Below, one piece after another: positions 33,870-44,362 of a stretch of 64,000 bases of DNA; position 1 is the first letter of the stretch, and each line of letters starts with the position of its first letter. A model generated the notes under the pieces. It ran no database searches, was not told where the DNA came from, and saw nothing but the letters and a program-made list of their open reading frames with translations. This DNA is from Auxenochlorella pyrenoidosa (Eukaryota; Chlorophyta; Trebouxiophyceae; Chlorellales; Chlorellaceae): assembly GCA_001430745.1 (NCBI GenBank), contig KQ482032.1, forward strand, positions 536,614 to 600,613. Reading direction: 5' to 3'. The position numbers and the translations under genes are program-made.

Positions 33870-36800
33870 TCAGAGGAAATGGCCTGGCGTCCATCCGTGG
33901 CAGGGCCGTCCCAGTCCAGTGAGAGAGCGGCTGTACCATTCCACTGAAAGTATTCGAGCCTGCAGCAGCCAGTTGGGCGCACGAGTTGCTGATGAACTGC
34001 ACCGGGCCAAAGCTTGCCAGGCATGCATGCGTGCCCACCACCGGCAGGTCTGCTCTGCTGCGTCCCTCCCTCGCCTGAGCTTGTGCCAGCCGGCGCCCAG
34101 CGTGAGGAGTTTGTCGACCCACCTCACAACATGCTGCAGGGAGACGAGCGACAAACAGGGGACAGATGGGAGTGCAGCAGCTGCATGGCTGTCGGGACTT
34201 GGCTGTGGCAACCAGCCAAACTGCGCTCGTTAAGTTAAAAGATAAAGGGCGCCTCACCAGACCCCCATTGTCCAGCACCAGCTGCCCATCAAGAAAGAGC
34301 CGGGAGCCATCGTCGGAGCCGAGCCAGATGTGATAGTCGCCACTGTGAGGCACGATCAGCGATCCGTTGAACTGCATGGGTGGTAATGCGCATGGACTTT
34401 GTGCGACGGGTTGGGCAGCCTGTGGAAGCAACGGCCTGACATGTGGCAAACAGGCGCTGCGGTGCTGCAGGCACAGCCAGCTGCCTCGTGGCACTTACCA
34501 CAATAGCCGTGAAGTTGCCCCCCGCAACAGCGAACGCGGGCACCACTTCATTTGTCTCTTGCTTCAATCTTGGCAGTGGAAACTTGTGGGTCGTCAGGCC
34601 GCTGTACACAAACCGCCGAATGCCTCTGCAGGGCGGGGGGGTCGAGAGGGAGGAAAGTAAGTGAGGACTTGCCTCCCAGGTTGGGGAGTGGCAGCAGAGC
34701 ACCTCTTGTCGTTCCCCACCCCCCTCAACTGCCATCAGACGGCTGCCTCTACCCTGCTGCTAAGCAGTCCTGCCTGAGGAATTGATGCAAGGGGTCCACT
34801 CGATTAGCCCCCACAAGGCCCCATCTGCGGCCACCCTGCATGCAACGATACCTGGTTGGAGTGGACCAGATCTGGCCGCTTGCATCCTCGCTGCGGTAAA
34901 TGCCCCACGGCGAGTTTGGCGCCACAGCTGTGATGGCGCCGCCGTTTGCGGCCAGAGCGACTGCGCTCCATGGCTGCCCGCCGGCTGTGCGTGCTGCACC
35001 CTCGGAAATGCTTTCCGGCCGGAGGCGGAAGTTGCCCACGCTGGCGTCCACCACAAACGTGGCTGTCCAGATGCCGCCTGCGCCGCCGAGGCAGGTAGAC
35101 AGGCGGGTCACAGACTGCTGTGTTTCTTGTGCACACAGCAAGCCGGCTCCCTGTCAGCATGTTCTCCCAGAGGCAGCACACTTCTTGCAACAACCCGCCT
35201 CTCTAACCAGCTGCCCTGCGGCCCACCTCCGGCAACCGCAGCCGCCAGATTGACTGCAGCGCCAGAGGGTGCCGCTGCCACGCTGGCCCACTCCCGCCGG
35301 CCCAGGTCCCCCCAGGGCCTGCACTCGCTCCACCCATTGCCAGGCGCAGTGTTGCTCCACACCAGGCCGCCCCGCTCCACCGCCACCTGCAGGCCGCCGG
35401 CAATGGCCACGCTCGACCAGGCGCGCCTGCCGGCGCAGGTCAGCTCCCTCCACGTCGCGCCGCCGTCGCTGCTGCCCCACAGCGGGCCCGGGCCGCCTGC
35501 TGCCGCCAAGATGCTCAGGCCGTCGGCGCTCAATGCTACGGAGACCTGCGGGGTATGCACCGGGAGCATGACAGCACCTTGGTGATGTCGAGCCGCACCT
35601 GCGGCGGCGCATATTTCGACCTTGGCGCAAGGCCAGGCTGGAGTTGTTGCACCCAATCTCTGGCGGGCCTGCCCGTTCTGCTGCTTGCCACCAAGCCCTG
35701 TGACCAACAAACCACATCTGGGCTTATGCAACCCTCGACTTTTGTGAAACAGAGCAATGCGATGGCAACCCACCCAGCTGCGGCGCCCTGCAACAGGGTG
35801 CTCGATGGTGGAGGTGCTGGGACGCGTTGGGTCTGCCAGGAACAAGGTCACTGTCCAGAGGCTGCCGCCCTTTTCAGCAGCCACAAGCTTTGTGCCTGCA
35901 GCAGGCAGCAGTGGGGTTGGTGCATAAGAGGGCATGACGGTGGGCTCAAGCACTTTACCAAATCGTAAACATGCTTGCTGCCCGCCCATTACTGCATTCA
36001 ACACACACAGAGAGCACGGCTCGACAAAGCAAACCAAGCACTCTGCTAGGGCACAGATGTCGAGAGTCCCTTGCCTTGGGCAGAGCATGCGATGCTCGAC
36101 CACTGGCGTTGGCCCAGAGCAGAAAACACGAACACATCTGCAAAGTTGTTTCCAGTGCTGTACACGTTGCCGCCTCGTGCAGCAGAGAACAGCACGCTTC
36201 CGTCCCCTGCAAGCATGGACATTACTGGAGGAACTGTCACTGGTTTATATGCTTGCGAGCAGGATGCCTAACCCATGCCGCCCAGGGTGCAGCAGCCTGC
36301 TGAGTCGGCACGCATGCCAGCCTCCCGCGCACCCGACATGGCGACATCTGCCCAGGCGCGCTGCATGCTGCTGTGCGGGACCCAGGTGCGCCCCGAGTCG
36401 GCACTGCGCCACCACGCCCCCCCGCCGACCGCGGCAGACAGCCGGGTGCCGTCGGCGCTGGAGGCGAGCGCCACCCAGTTCCTGCACGCAGCGTTGTGCG
36501 GGGACCAGCGGCTCAGTGCAGACAGGGCAAGGCAGGCGAAACACTGGTGATGCCGGTGGCCAGCATGCCGGCTTGCCAGCCATCCTCAGCGGCGCACCTC
36601 TTGAAAAAGGGGCTGGAGGGCTCGAGCGTGGCAGTGGACCACAGCGGGCGGCCTCTGCCGTCATACAGCACGGCATTCTGGTTGATCTGCATCGCCAGGC
36701 GGTACGGCGGTACCCCCAGGCCCGCGGTGCGCGACTGCCAGAAGGGCGTGCGGCTGCCTGGCAGAACCTCATACCCCACCAGGTTGCCATCTGCCTGGAG

Positions 36801-39800
36801 CACCAATGCGAGCGGCGCCTGGGGCCGCGCAATGCTCGTGTTGCTCTGCCACAGCACCACCGTTTCCTGCCTGCTCAGCACAATGTTGCGGTCGCTCCGC
36901 AGGCTAAAGGAGTACTGCCCATCCCAGGATGTCAGGCGCGTGATGCTCACATCCTGGTTGCTGCAGGGCAGGCGCAGGAGATTTCTGGCTCGGCCAGTGA
37001 GCAGACACCCAGGGGGAAATCAGGGCGAAGCAGAGGACAGCCATGTCCCGAGGCAAACAGGGGCTGCGAGGCAGGCGCGGTGGATGGCACCACAGGGGCG
37101 GGCTCACCTGCATGTGCACACCCACTCCGGACCTGCGGCAGGCAGGGCGAGGGAGGTCCACGGCGTTGGGCATGAGCGCCAGGGCATGCAGGCGGCAGGC
37201 GACCCTCATGAGAGTAATCCACAATAGCAGCGCCCTGCTCTCAACCCGAGGTCCATGCCTGGGCGTGCCTGGGGGTGGCAGAGGACGCGGCGGGGGCCGG
37301 GGCGGCGGGCGCGGCGGCACGAGGGGCTGAGCCTTGCGGGTCGCCAGCGGGACCAGCGGGTAGCGGTAGGCGCCGCAGGGGCCCACGCCATCAAAAGTGA
37401 GCTGCAGAAGCGCGTAGCCTCCAAGGTCGGCTGAGCCCCCTTGGCCCCAGGCGGAGCCCCTGCACGGCAGCGGGCAGCGCATGCCGTCACGCATGCGCAA
37501 GCTGTGCCAACATACTCAGTTGGTGCCACCTAGGCACGCCTGCCTCCACAGCCTGTCTGCCACCCCACTTGCCAGCTGTTGCGGATGATCCAGTAGGGCT
37601 TGAGCCCAGAGCTGTAACCGACAATGACCTGTAGCAGGGGGTGCGTGGCTTGGCTGAAGCTGACTGTCTGAGTAGGAAGCGTGCAAAGCGCTCTGGCCGC
37701 AGGGCTGCTTGTCAGCAGGCGCGCACCACTGCGTGATTGAAAGTCGTCGTGCCGGTGGCAGCCTTGCAGGCGCTAGCAGGATAAATGCCTGCAAGCAGGG
37801 GTGCTGGCGGACAGGTGAGTCCTCAGCAATTCCAGACCAAGCAAGGAAGGCAATCCTGGCAGGCAGCCCCAGGGCTCAGCCCTCTGCCTACCCCCTTGGT
37901 AGAACGCAAAACTCTGGTCAATCTGCACGAGAATTTTGGCAGCGGGAAAAAATCTGGTCAGAAATCCGAAGGTGTGTGCGCCTGCGCCAGCCACAGCAGC
38001 ACTGGGAATGCTGGGAGCGGCTGTAGCGCCTGGCCCTCTCGGTGGTGGCAGCACCATCCCAGCACATGCCACACCACCTGGACATAAGTCACAACCGGGC
38101 CTTCGCAGTACACAGCCCGCTTGATCTCCGCTGCAGAGCTGCCCACTCGGCGCCAGCCGGGACGGGAGGCCAGCGAGACGCCACCAACAGTGCGGGTTGC
38201 CTTGCTCTTGCAGCCTCTGCCAGGAGCACGAGCGTACGCCTGCTCATCTGCTGCAAAGCTTCGGCTGACATAGTCGAGCGCCTCCTCTGCAATTCAGGCA
38301 GAAAGGGGGGGTGCTGGTGGTGGTGAGATGGAGAGGGAAAGCACTGCCTGGTGCGAAGGTCACCAAGATTGGAAGTGGTGGTGGTGATGGGCTGTGGCTT
38401 GACATGCAACACGGGGCAGTGAGCGACAGCTGCCATGCAGCACGGGGATGGCACCATTGGGAGAGTGCATGCGCTGCTTATCACTCACCGACCAACCCTC
38501 CCTGGCAGCCGCGCGAGCGGTACCCATTGCCAGCATTCACGCAGTCCAGCAGCTGCTCCTCGCTCAGGTTGGGGCCCACATTCACGCCGTCGATCATGGC
38601 CCTGCTCTCCAGCGCAGCAGCGGCGGCCTGAGAAGCACCAGAGGGGTGCAGGGTGGCCACGTGAAAATGCGGAATGGAGGACGAGATGCAAATGCATGCT
38701 GCAGAGCCTGGTAGCGAGCTACTAAAACGCCAAGCTGCCTGGTTGCCAGCCAACGCAAGCAGCTGGCCAACGCAAGCAGCCAGCGTTGTCTTCCCTACAG
38801 ACGGCATGTGTCTCCGGGGCAGAGAGCACGGACAAGCATGCATGTGGCCGCTGGGCATCCGTGCCCTGGCTGATAAGCTGATCCCTGCGCATGTCCCACT
38901 GTATTGGCGCTGAATCATCTGCATGCATGCGTCTCAGCCTCACCTGCGCCCAGCAGGACCCGCCTGCATGAGCAAACAAAGCAGGCGTTCAGGTTCCGAT
39001 GGAATGCAAGCCTGCAGAAGAGGAGTGAGGAGGGGCTAGTGCAGGCGGGCGCAAGGCAGCTGCAGCCCTGCAGGGCGGGCAGGAAAGGGACTCACATCTG
39101 CCTTGCGATGGTCGGATCAACGGAACCCTGCTGCCAATGTTGGATGAGCGCCAGTCCCAGTCAGCCGGGATGACGGTGCCTGCTTTGCACCTGCCTGAAG
39201 TAGGGGCCGGCCTGCTGAGCGCCTTGGCGCTGCCGCCTGACAGCACGCCCGGGTTGATGCCGCGCATCAGGTAGGTGTCAGACAGCTGGGTGAAGCTCAT
39301 CACGCTGCGCACACAGAAATCGAGCCCAGGCATGGAAAGCGAGTGAACAGTGTGCAAGGCTGCCCGGGCCAATGCGCACTGCTGCCGCCGCCCAAACGTC
39401 GACGCAACCGTGCAACCTTGACGCACTGCGCTGCCTGTCTATGGCTCACCTGAAGTCGTCGACAGCCAGGCTCTGCCAGTATGTGATGTCTGGCCTCTTG
39501 TTCCAGGCTATCGTCTTGTTCAGGTTGCCCTCCCACTGTGCAAAGTAGCGTCGCTCGTCATACCGCCCCGAGTAGGTGCGGTGCCACCACGAGCGCTTGG
39601 CTGCTGCGCTCTGTAGGGACACAGGGGGTTGCAGAGGCAGGTGCTGGGCTTCTGCGGCAAGCCAACTGGTGGCAGGCTGAGCAGGGGACAGCAACACGAT
39701 GGCACCGATGGCATCAAAAGCAGCCAGCTGCAGATGCAACGGCTGGCCTCCATGACCATGCTGTGACGGGTCATGACGCAGTAAGTATCAGGACGGTGCG

Positions 39801-40006
39801 CTCGGCAGCAAGTGGCAGCCTACCCATCCAGCTAGCGCTTGTGCAGCGGCGCGAGCAGCCTGCACGTTGGCGTAGCCTGCCAGCTGCGCCGGAGGGTCGT
39901 CACTGGCGGCCATGGTACATGCGGCTAGCATCACTAGCGGTGCAACCATCAAGAGCAGCAGGGCACGCAATGCCATGCCACCCGTCCGCCGTCGGCACCC
40001 CGACAT
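33870..40006 (-). CDS. secreted papain-family protease with bulb-lectin, Asp-box and PA14-like modules
   Basis: The protein starts at 40006 (or the in-frame ATG at 39976) with a signal peptide core LLLLMVAPLVMLAACTMA. An I29-like propeptide follows (RRYFAQWEGNLNKTIAWNK, then DDF and FTQLSDTYLM). Then comes a C1A peptidase domain with all key residues. SQGRC, before the junction at 39096, joins GSCWAQ on a 20-base exon (38963-38944), giving Gln19 and Cys25. LSEEQLLDC and RGCQGG follow. TFNHAV (about 37735) holds the catalytic His and PYWIIRNSW (about 37590) the Asn. After ADLGGYALL and a Pro/Arg-rich linker (about 37330-37255) comes a bulb-type lectin-like region (LQADGNLVGY, MQINQNAVLYD, about 36900-36600). 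Asp-box repeats follow (SADSGRTW, SSDGGATW), and a PA14-like module ends the protein (FNGSLIVPHSGDYHIWLGSD, then DGSRLFLDGQLV, about 34370-34260). It probably degrades protein at glycan-rich surfaces. That role is inferred. Exon ends in the Asp-box region and last exon are approximate. Confidence 0.75.
38944..38963 (-). other. 20-base microexon carrying the catalytic Cys
   Basis: The exon is bounded by TGCAG on one side and GTGAGG on the other. It enters at phase 1 and leaves at phase 0. With the last base T of the upstream exon it codes C-G-S-C-W-A-Q, which completes the papain signature Q-G-x-C-G-S-C-W-A. Without it the protease would be dead and the frame shifted. Confidence 0.8.
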
Positions 40007-40977
40007 CTGCGGTGGGGTAGTGAGGCAAAGATACTGTCAGGAGAACGCCATGCAATGCACACCAACAGGCTCGCGACCAGCACCGGCGCAGGGGCGGCTG
40101 CTGAACGTGACAATCGCGGCAGCGGCTGCCGCTGCTCCCTGGATACAGACTGGCGTATGTACCGGTATCTCGAAATTTGTTCGAACGCACAGATGTGCCC
40201 AAGTGGTTTGCACGAACGGAAGAGCCCCTCTTGACCAGGCTCAGTTGTCGGCCACACAAGCCTGACCCCTTTCAAGGCGCGGTCGGCTCCCAAATACACG
40301 CTTCAAACAACCCCCACGAAAAGTAGAAGCGCGGCAGGCAACGCGGGGACCGGGCCTGGCCATGGGCACAGCCCCTGCTGCCCACCAAGCGTTGCTGCAG
40401 GGTTGATGAGCAGGAAGGTGATTGTCGCACAAGATTCAGACGGTTGAAACACCGTAAAGCGCTTGATGGATCAGCAGAGATCGCTAGTACCTACTGCCGC
40501 CAGCGCAGCTGGCCTGGCTGCGCAGGCCTGCAGCCTGCAAGCAGGATTGCGATTGTTTGAGATGCGATGGAACAGTCTTGGCAATCGTTAGTGACTGAAT
40601 CCAAACATCTGAACCGGCAGGCAGCCAGGCAGGCACGCATGTAGGCATGTGGGCAGGCGCGGCTGGCAGGCGGGTATTTCGGCAGTTGCAGGCGGACTGG
40701 TGCCAGGCAAGCTTGCAGGCAGTGGCAGTGCTAGTCGGCGACTCAACATCCTTGTTAAGCCTGGGTATCCGTGGCAGAAACACCACTGTGCTCTCGTCCA
40801 GCTAATGTTGGAGCATCAGGTCGTTAGGCAGGAAGGCAGGTGAGGCAGGCGCAGACAGGTGGCGCCAGTGCAATGGTCGCAGCAGTGAGGTAAACTACAC
40901 GAGTGCTGGCTCCTGTATCGATCACAGCATCGTTTACAACCTCTAATATTTTCTGCAGCAGCGGCAAGCAAAAGAAC
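40007..40977. promoter_or_regulatory. shared 5' region of protease gene (-) and MATE gene (+)
   Basis: The two starts face away from each other across about 970 bases. The middle (about 40618-40680) is rich in GGCAGGC-like words. The frame of the MATE gene is open upstream to at least 40903 but has no ATG there. No protein-coding exon or RNA gene was recognised. Confidence 0.35.
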
Positions 40978-43671
40978 ATGGGGTCTGCTCACCTCCAGCT
41001 GCAGCAGGCGCCAGTCGCAGCTTTTACCCATCACTCACAGGTGGTGCAGTGTTGCCTGCATCGGCGGCAAGGCCACGCGCCGGCTCTCAGACTCCGCCCT
41101 GCAGTGCGGCAGCCGCAAGTCCCGCCTGGTCGGTCCTGCGCATCACACTCTGGACGCTCTGATCCAGAATGCGGCGATCAAATCGCAGCAGAAACGCCAG
41201 CTGCGGCAGCATGGAGGCTTTCGCCAGCCGCCGCTCCTGCTGCCACCGACACTGCGCAGCCTGCAGCCGTCAGCAGCAGGCACGGGCGGTTGCAGGAGAT
41301 CTTGGCCTTCTGCCTGCCTGTGGTGCTGGTGCCACTCGCAGATCCGGTGAGCACAGCGTGCGCCGGGCAGCCTCCCTCGGGAGTGGGAGCTGTCTGGGCT
41401 GCTTGCTTGCACCGCCGTGTCCCACTGCCCACCCACTGCTGCCTCCTCTTGACCATCGCTGTGGCAGGCCCCCCCGCACAGCTCCGTACCCCAACACCTC
41501 GCCAAACTGGTACCCACTCCTTTCCCCCCTGCCCCCAGATCATGAGCCTCATCGACACCATCTGCCTGGGGCGCATGGCTGACGCCCTGCAGCTGGCCGC
41601 GCTGGGCCCCGCCTCCCTGCTGCTCACCTTCTCCAACTACATCCTCATGAGCCTGTCGGTGGGCACCGTCTCGCTGGTGGCGGAGCGCCTGCAGCGCAAC
41701 GACGCGCGCGCCGCCGCCACCGCGCTCTCCTCCTCCCTGGCGCTCGCCGCCGCCGGCGGCGCCCTCATGGGTGGCACGTACCTGGCCCTGGGCCCCCAGC
41801 TGCTGGCGCTGACGGGCGCCGACCCCGCTGTGCTGGGCCACGCCGCGGCCTACCTGCGGATCCGGGCGCTGGCGCTGCCGGCGGTGGTGCTGGTGCAGGT
41901 GGGCGGCGGCTGGGGCTGCCCACGGGCGGCTGCCCTCCCCCCGGGCAGGCCTGCCGTGAGCGGACAGGCAGCGGCCACGGCATTGTGCTGTGGGCAGTCG
42001 CCAACACCTTGTCCAGTGCATGCAGCGGCAGCGGCTCACTCGCCCGCACCACTGTCCCCCCCCCCCCCAGGTGGCGCAAGCCGGCCTGCTGGCCCAGCGC
42101 GACTCGCTGTCCCCCTTCCGTGTGGTGCTGGCCACCTCGGCGGTCAGCCTGGCCGGCGACCTGCTCTTCATTGGGGCCCTGGGCTGGGGCGTGGCGGGCG
42201 CGGCGTGGACCACCGTGGCGGCGCAGGCAGGCTGCGGGGCGGGCAGGGTGCTCGGCTGTGTGTGGTGGCTGCAGCTGGGTGCAGCGTGGCCCACCTCTTC
42301 TGCTCTGCCAGGCCTGCTGCGGCGCTGGGGCGTGATGTGAGCCCAACCCCAGCTGCGTGTGCCCCCCTCACTGGCTGCAGTACCTGAGCGCTGTGCTACT
42401 GCTGCGCGCGCTGCGGCGCAGCCGCGTGCCGCCGCGCCTGCACCTGCCCACCGGCAACGAGCTGCGCTCGCTGAGCGGGACGTTTGGCATCCTCACCGTG
42501 TTTTATGCGGCCAAGAACTTCTCGTATCTGCTGCTGCAGGCAAGCCATGAGGCTGGGCCAGGGGTGGGAGGGCGGGGCACCAGGTGCCTGCTGCAGCGGT
42601 GGCCAGCCTGCCCTGCGCTCAGCCGTGCAAGAGGGTTGTCGGCCTGCAGTAATTTTTTCCATTCACCCATGCGCCTACCTGCCACCGCTTGATGCCTGTG
42701 CAGAGCACCGCGGCGCGCCTCACGGCCCTGCTCCTGGCCGCCCACCAGCCCATCTGGTCACTCTGGTGCCTCGTGTCTTTCACAAACACGCCCCTGGAGT
42801 CGGCTGCCCTGGCCTTCCTGCCGGCGGCCACCAGCACGGCCGACCGCCAGGAGACGGCGCGCGTGCTGCTGCTGCTGGGCGCCGCCAGCGGCGTGGTGGG
42901 CAGCTGCGTTGCTGTGGGCCTCCCGGCGGCGGCGCCGCAGCTGTTTGCCTCCAACACGGCGCTCTGGGGGCCCATGCAGTCGGTGGGGCCTCAGGGCGTG
43001 CTGGCCATGCTGTGCTGCGGCCTGGACGTGGCCGCCACCGGCATCCTGCTGGGCATGAAGGACACCGCCTTTGTGGTGAGGGGGCCCCGCCCAGCGATAA
43101 AGGGCTGGGCGGCATGCTTGTCGCGTGTTTAGTGCTGTGTCACCTGCGGCCTCGTCCAGTGCTGCCTGCTGCACTGCGCTGCGGCATCGACAGCCGCCGC
43201 CTTCCAGGCCAGGCTTGTGTGTGGCCAGGTTTGTGTAAGGCCCCCGCCAACCCCTGGCCCCCTGCAGGCTCGTGCCATGATAGCCTGCCTGGCCGCCCTG
43301 GCGGGCTTCCTGTGGTGGGCGCGCCAGGCGGTCCCCGGCCTGCCCGCGGTTTGGTGGGGCCTCGCCGTCTTCTTCGCCCTGCGGTGAGCTCCCGCCAGGG
43401 GTGCTTGTTGACATGCTGGGGGCAGGTCCGGTTGCACAGCGCAGGATGATGCTTGCCCAGGCCGCATAGGTAGGCTGTGCCAGCCTGCCATCAAGTACCA
43501 GTTAAGTACCGTCGATGTGCTCAGTGCTCTAATCCCGCCTGGAGGCTTGCCTTTTGCAGGGCGGCCCAGAGCGTGCCGCGGGCCGTGCAGCAGCTGGGCC
43601 TCCTGGGTGGCACCAGCGCCAGCGATGAGGCGGCGGCGGCAGCAGCAGCCAAGGGAGCAATGCCGGCCTGA
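40978..43671 (+). CDS. MATE-family efflux transporter (plant plastid-like group)
   Basis: Multidrug and toxin extrusion antiporter, which exports organic substrates in exchange for H+ or Na+. Seven exons join in phase to 547 residues: 40978-41346, 41539-41898, 42071-42226, 42381-42539, 42704-43075, 43268-43383, 43560-43671. The first 110 residues are Ala/Pro/Arg-rich, without acidic clusters, and could be a plastid transit peptide. Family features follow: LAFCLPVVLVPLADP at the first helix, then MSLIDTICLGRM, QLAALGPASLLLTFSNYI, AGLLAQRDSLSPF, FYAAKNFSYLLLQ, TALLLAAHQPIW and ATGILLGMKDTAF. About twelve hydrophobic segments are visible. This pattern resembles the plant EDS5/DTX44-47 group. Introns 3 and 4 use GC donors (42227, 42540). 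Both junctions fall inside conserved stretches and restore AAQ-YLSAVLL and LLLQ-STAARL. The substrate is unknown. Confidence 0.85.
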
Positions 43672-44362
43672 GCATGCCCGTCAGTACTTCCACTCAACCG
43701 CATGGCTGCAACTCTTCTTTCCTGTCTGTACATTGCTCATCTGCATCTCCATCCTTGGCCATGCCTTGTGCGGGCCGGCCCGGTCCCCTGTACCATGCAT
43801 CCCCCAGCCTGTGACATTCTAGCACTGCACCGCTTCCCCCTGTACCATCTCCTTTTCTCTGGCGCCTTCCGTGCTTGCCACCCTCTGCAAGGCCATGACA
43901 AGATCCCCAGCCCGGCAGCGCAGGCGAAGGCTGTGGCAGGGCAGTCACAGCTGTTGGTAGCCGCCAACCAGTGTGCGAACCAACACGAGCGCTGCCGAGG
44001 CCGCCACGGCTCAGGCCTTGCGCTCTGCATCCTCCTTCTCTTTTCTGAGGAGGGAGACCAGCATTTGCTGGCGGCCTAACACCCAGTGGGGGTGATCACC
44101 TCTCCCCTGGCCGGCAGGGTCGAGGGGACGGGGAGGGAGCGGGACACCCCAACAGCAAGTGTATCTAGGGCTGCAGGGACTTGCCCATTACTGTAACAGA
44201 GCACTTTACAAGTGAAAATGATGAAAATAGGTGAAAGAGACAGGGGACTGAAAGAAAAGGGGCCAGCATGCCAGCCTGTCCAGTGTGGTCAGCTGGGAGC
44301 CGGCAAGCGCCCGTTTGGGCGCACAGCTGGCATCTTGCGCCTGTGATCGCAACTGTGGCACC
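43672..44362 (+). promoter_or_regulatory. 3' UTR of MATE gene and 5' region of the next gene
   Basis: Both neighbours are on the plus strand. The stretch is less GC-rich than coding DNA and has only short open frames. The region 44190-44260 is the most A-rich part and may belong to the promoter of the secreted protein. No clear element was found. Confidence 0.35.

Noticed and set aside
38745..38790. short tandem repeat CCAACGCAAGCAGC
   Set aside because: Two imperfect copies inside an intron of the protease gene. Too short and isolated to call a feature.
40903..40977. upstream extension of the MATE reading frame
   Set aside because: The frame is open but begins at a GTG. The first ATG in frame is at 40978, which is a normal start for a protein with a transit peptide.
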